From assembly GCA_000434015.1 (NCBI GenBank), contig HF999507.1:7259-34464 (forward strand): DNA of 27,206 bases, given 5' to 3'. The first letter of the stretch is position 1. Every line of letters begins with the position of its first letter. A program made the position numbers and the translations under genes. The stretch is from Clostridium sp. CAG:571 (GTDB lineage: Bacteria; Bacillota; Clostridia; TANB77; CAG-508). Below the pieces are notes generated by a model. It saw nothing but the letters and a program-made list of their open reading frames with translations, had not been told where the DNA came from and searched no databases. This document shows positions 24,994 to 27,206 of this stretch, piece after piece.

Positions 24994-25899
24994 ATGATAT
25001 TTAAAGATTATTACAAGATACTAGGGTTAGACAATAATAAAGTTTCAATAGATGAAATAAAAATAGCATATAGAGAGCAAGCCAAAAAGTATCATCCAGA
25101 TGTAAATATAGGAAACAAAAACGCAGAAGAAAGATTTAAAGATATAAATGAAGCATATAAGGTTTTGTCAGATTTTACGTCTAAAAAGAAATATGACAGA
25201 ATGTGGAACACACATATAGGAAGAAAAAAAGTAAATTATGAGGAGAGTAAAAGAGAAAAAGGCTCAATTTTTAGTGATTTTTTTAATATGTTTTTTGGAG
25301 TTTCAATTCCAAAGTATAATGTATCAGACCCAAAAGAGAAAAACAATTTTCCTTCAAAAGGTGAAAATATAGAAACAGAAATAGATGTATCTATTGAGGA
25401 AGCTTTTTATGGAGCTGATAAAAAAGTTTCTTTAAGAACTGTAAATGGAAAAATGAAAACTTTTACAATATCTATACCAGCAGGAATAAGAGATAAAGAA
25501 AAGATGCGTTTAATAGGGCAAGGAAAAAACGGAATTAATGGCGGAAAAAATGGTGATTTATTTATAAAAATTAATATACAAGATAGCAAAAAATATAAAC
25601 TAAGTGGATATGATATATATACTAATTTATTACTTACTCCATGGGAAGCAGCTTTAGGAACTAAAGTTAATGTAGAAACTATAGATGAGGAAGTTTCTGT
25701 ATACATACCAGAAGGAATTGAAAGCGGAGACTATGTAAAAGTTCCATATAAAGGCTATAAAAATGGAAAAGGTGGAAGAGGAGACCTTATAATAGAAGCC
25801 AAAATAATGATTCCAAAAAATATGACAGAAAAAGAAAAAGAGTTATTCAAAAAACTAAATGAAGTTTCGAAATTTAATCCTAGAAATATATATTGTTAA
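24994..25899 (+). CDS. DnaJ/CbpA-type co-chaperone without zinc domain
   Basis: A 301-residue J-domain protein that stimulates DnaK ATPase. The J domain is at residues 1-67 with HPD at 34-36 (YHPDVN) and NEAYKVLSD. A short linker is followed by the DnaJ C-terminal substrate domains (ETEIDVSIEEAFYGADKKVSL, GQGKNGINGGKNGDLFIKI, LTPWEAALGTKVNVETIDEEV and VPYKGYKNGKGGRGDLII). No CxxCxGxG zinc repeats occur, so it is a CbpA-like type II J protein, not the main DnaJ. AAGAGGAGG precedes the ATG. It stands alone after the ddl terminator. Confidence 0.92.
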   Translation: MIFKDYYKILGLDNNKVSIDEIKIAYREQAKKYHPDVNIGNKNAEERFKDINEAYKVLSDFTSKKKYDRMWNTHIGRKKVNYEESKREKGSIFSDFFNMFFGVSIPKYNVSDPKEKNNFPSKGENIETEIDVSIEEAFYGADKKVSLRTVNGKMKTFTISIPAGIRDKEKMRLIGQGKNGINGGKNGDLFIKINIQDSKKYKLSGYDIYTNLLLTPWEAALGTKVNVETIDEEVSVYIPEGIESGDYVKVPYKGYKNGKGGRGDLIIEAKIMIPKNMTEKEKELFKKLNEVSKFNPRNIYC

Positions 25900-25909
25900 C
25901 ATAAACATA

Positions 25910-25938
25910 TTGACAATTTTTATAAAAAGAGGTATAAT
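25910..25938 (+). promoter_or_regulatory. Consensus SigA promoter
   Basis: -35 TTGACA (25910-25915), 17-base spacer, -10 TATAAT (25933-25938), both perfect. It begins 11 bases after the DnaJ gene and drives the genes from 26014 on, with a leader of about 70 bases. Confidence 0.9.
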
Positions 25939-26013
25939 AAATGTATTGATTTATGAACAAAACAAATGATAAACTATGAGATAAGAGATGTTCATAGAAA
26001 AGGGGTGCATAGT

Positions 26014-26538
26014 ATGGAAAGCTTACAAGGTAAGCATTTTAGTATAACTGATCCAAAAGAAGTAAACACAGTAATATATCAAATTAATAAAACAGAAAAA
26101 GAGTTTTTAGATAGTTCTCCAAAATACACAATAGAGAGACTTGATTACATAGAAGAATTAAGGGGAGAGAGTAAGAAAAAAACATTTTTTGTTGATAATC
26201 CTTTGGAAGAGGGTAACCAACTAGTTATACTTTCATTTGCAAAAGAGAAAGTAGTAGTTAATATGGGGTTACTTGAAGGAGATAAAGTTAAAATTAGTAA
26301 AAAACCAGTACCTGTTAAGTTTGATACATTATATACAGAAAATGAATCAGATTATAAAGAATTTAAATATACACCAAATTTAAAAAGACCAATATCAATT
26401 ATTGATCCAGAAACTGCGGAGGAAATAAAACCAGTTTTATATTTTGATAAAAATACTAATGAAGTCAAAGGTAAATGTAAGTTAAAACCTTATAAATCAT
26501 ATTTTGCCTTTGAAGTAAGAGATGATAAGAAATTATAA
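26014..26538 (+). CDS. Unrecognised 174-residue cytoplasmic protein
   Basis: No family recognised. The ATG at 26014 is chosen because AAAGGGGTG lies 7 bases upstream; an earlier in-frame ATG at 25966 has no site. The protein has no signal peptide or membrane segment. A mixed alpha/beta N-terminal half (ITDPKEVNTVIYQINKTEKEFLD) is followed by beta-rich sequence with repeated Lys-Pro turns (KISKKPVPVKFDTLY, NLKRPISIIDPETAEEIKPVL). It is expressed from a consensus promoter and is followed 16 bases later by another unknown gene and then a VirD4/TraG-like gene, so a link to that secretion or transfer module is plausible but not shown. Confidence 0.8.
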   Translation: MESLQGKHFSITDPKEVNTVIYQINKTEKEFLDSSPKYTIERLDYIEELRGESKKKTFFVDNPLEEGNQLVILSFAKEKVVVNMGLLEGDKVKISKKPVPVKFDTLYTENESDYKEFKYTPNLKRPISIIDPETAEEIKPVLYFDKNTNEVKGKCKLKPYKSYFAFEVRDDKKL

Positions 26539-26554
26539 AAGGAGAGAGGATGTA

Positions 26555-26824
26555 ATGGCTGATAAACAACCTAAAAGTAATAAAAATGCATATATTGTTG
26601 GAGGAAAATTAGTTGCAAATGAGAAGGGACGTGTAGAAATTCCACCTAAAAGAAGTGCATCTTTAAAAAAGACAAAAGATGAAATAGAAAACGGTAATTT
26701 TATTACAATTAGTGCACATGATAATACTGTAAAAAAAGATAAAACAGGAAAAGTTGTAGAACGTAAAACAGCAGCTGGTAAAATACTTACATCTACAAAT
26801 AAAGAACAAGAATACGAAATGTAA
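26555..26824 (+). CDS. Unrecognised small basic protein
   Basis: An 89-residue, Lys-rich, strongly basic protein without a signal peptide, membrane segment or cysteines. The start is the ATG at 26555 after AAGGAGAGAGGATG. The sequence looks partly disordered (KQPKSNKNAY at the N terminus, STNKEQEYEM at the C terminus), with a short central strand/helix region (GRVEIPPKRSASLKKTKDEIE). Such features suit a nucleic-acid or partner-binding accessory protein, which is inference only. It lies between the 174-residue unknown and the VirD4/TraG-like gene in one probable operon (gaps of 16 and 33 bases). Confidence 0.75.
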   Translation: MADKQPKSNKNAYIVGGKLVANEKGRVEIPPKRSASLKKTKDEIENGNFITISAHDNTVKKDKTGKVVERKTAAGKILTSTNKEQEYEM

Positions 26825-26857
26825 AATTAATTTTTTAACAAAAGAGAAGGTGTATTT

Positions 26858-27206
26858 ATGGGCTATAAAATGGATAAAGTTGCAAAAAACTTTAGAAAAA
26901 ATTTAATATTATTTATAATAGTATGGTTTGTGTTAACCATACTATTTGTTGCGCCTATGTCAATTGCAATTAAGCAAAGTACTGGAGTAAATGGAAATTT
27001 TAGTTTTCCAATATTTATAGAAACAATAATTCCTGCAATATCTAGTTTTAACTCTATAACGAAAGTATTTGCGAGTAATTATATAGGAACTTTTTTTAGT
27101 ACATTAATATTTTTTACAGCTTTATTTGCTATTGTAATTATAATAGGACTTAGTAAAGCTGTTCCAAAAAATGAATATTCAGATATAGAACATGGATCTA
27201 GTGACT
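26858..27206 (+). CDS. VirD4/TraG-like coupling ATPase, N-terminal part
   Basis: The first 116 residues of a membrane protein cut by the window end. Two transmembrane helices are visible: LILFIIVWFVLTILFVAPMSIAI (about residues 16-38) and YIGTFFSTLIFFTALFAIVIIIGLS (about 75-99), with an extracytoplasmic loop between. The sequence then reads KNEYSDIEHGSSD, which matches the segment after the second helix in type IV secretion coupling proteins of Firmicutes (TraG/VirD4), whose ATPase domain would follow outside the window. AGAAGGTG precedes the ATG. The call rests on topology and this short motif, so it is moderate. Confidence 0.6.
   Translation, partial: MGYKMDKVAKNFRKNLILFIIVWFVLTILFVAPMSIAIKQSTGVNGNFSFPIFIETIIPAISSFNSITKVFASNYIGTFFSTLIFFTALFAIVIIIGLSKAVPKNEYSDIEHGSSD

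Noticed and set aside
1..27206. CRISPR array or tandem repeat array
   Set aside because: No regularly spaced direct repeats of 23-40 bases were seen on reading the window.

Overview
The window is very A+T-rich DNA from a spore-forming, low-G+C Gram-positive bacterium, most likely an anaerobic member of the Clostridia (Bacillota). The evidence is strong AAGGAGG-type ribosome binding sites, a sleB-ypeB germination pair, a small acid-soluble spore protein, and an SRP RNA-dnaX-ebfC-recR block. Genus cannot be named from sequence alone.

Left part (1 to about 12,730): an accessory island built from broken mobile-element modules plus cargo. It opens with a pMV158-type transfer origin (oriT) and a MobV relaxase gene whose first codons are in another frame. 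It then holds a PHP-domain gene with a nonsense codon in its metal-binding N terminus, a more G+C-rich radical SAM/DUF402 pair, a head-on fusion of a truncated DUF6076-like gene to a truncated RepA gene, and a frameshifted relaxase tail. A six-gene minus-strand operon follows (HAD phosphatase, P-loop kinase, CYTH protein, radical SAM remnant, alpha/beta hydrolase, family-2 glycosyltransferase). Next come an IS481-like element with a frameshifted transposase and a tyrosine integrase with a double cysteine cluster and an apparently deleted core-binding domain. A hairpin and a strong terminator mark the likely right edge.

Middle (about 12,900 to 18,600): chromosomal core. It holds a lipoprotein, a TtcA-like tRNA thiolase, tRNA-Arg(CCT), tadA, a membrane-anchored protein, SRP RNA, dnaX, ebfC and recR. 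These serve tRNA maturation, protein targeting, replication and repair.

Right part (18,587 to 27,206): a small DUF6774-like ORF whose start lies inside a long hairpin, a frameshifted glycolipid glycosyltransferase, sleB-ypeB, an alpha/beta SASP, murF and ddl for peptidoglycan precursors, and a CbpA-type DnaJ. A consensus promoter then drives two unrecognised genes and the start of a VirD4/TraG-like ATPase cut by the window end.

The most notable system-level candidate is the six-gene operon at 6171-10214, which I do not recognise as a described pathway and which is damaged here in two genes. The most notable regulatory structure is the 21-bp-arm hairpin at 18765-18821. At least six genes carry single-base frameshifts or nonsense codons, and up to four more (including both halves of the DUF6076/RepA fusion) appear truncated or internally deleted. 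Most are in the island, so genuine decay is likely, but consensus error cannot be excluded by reading alone.
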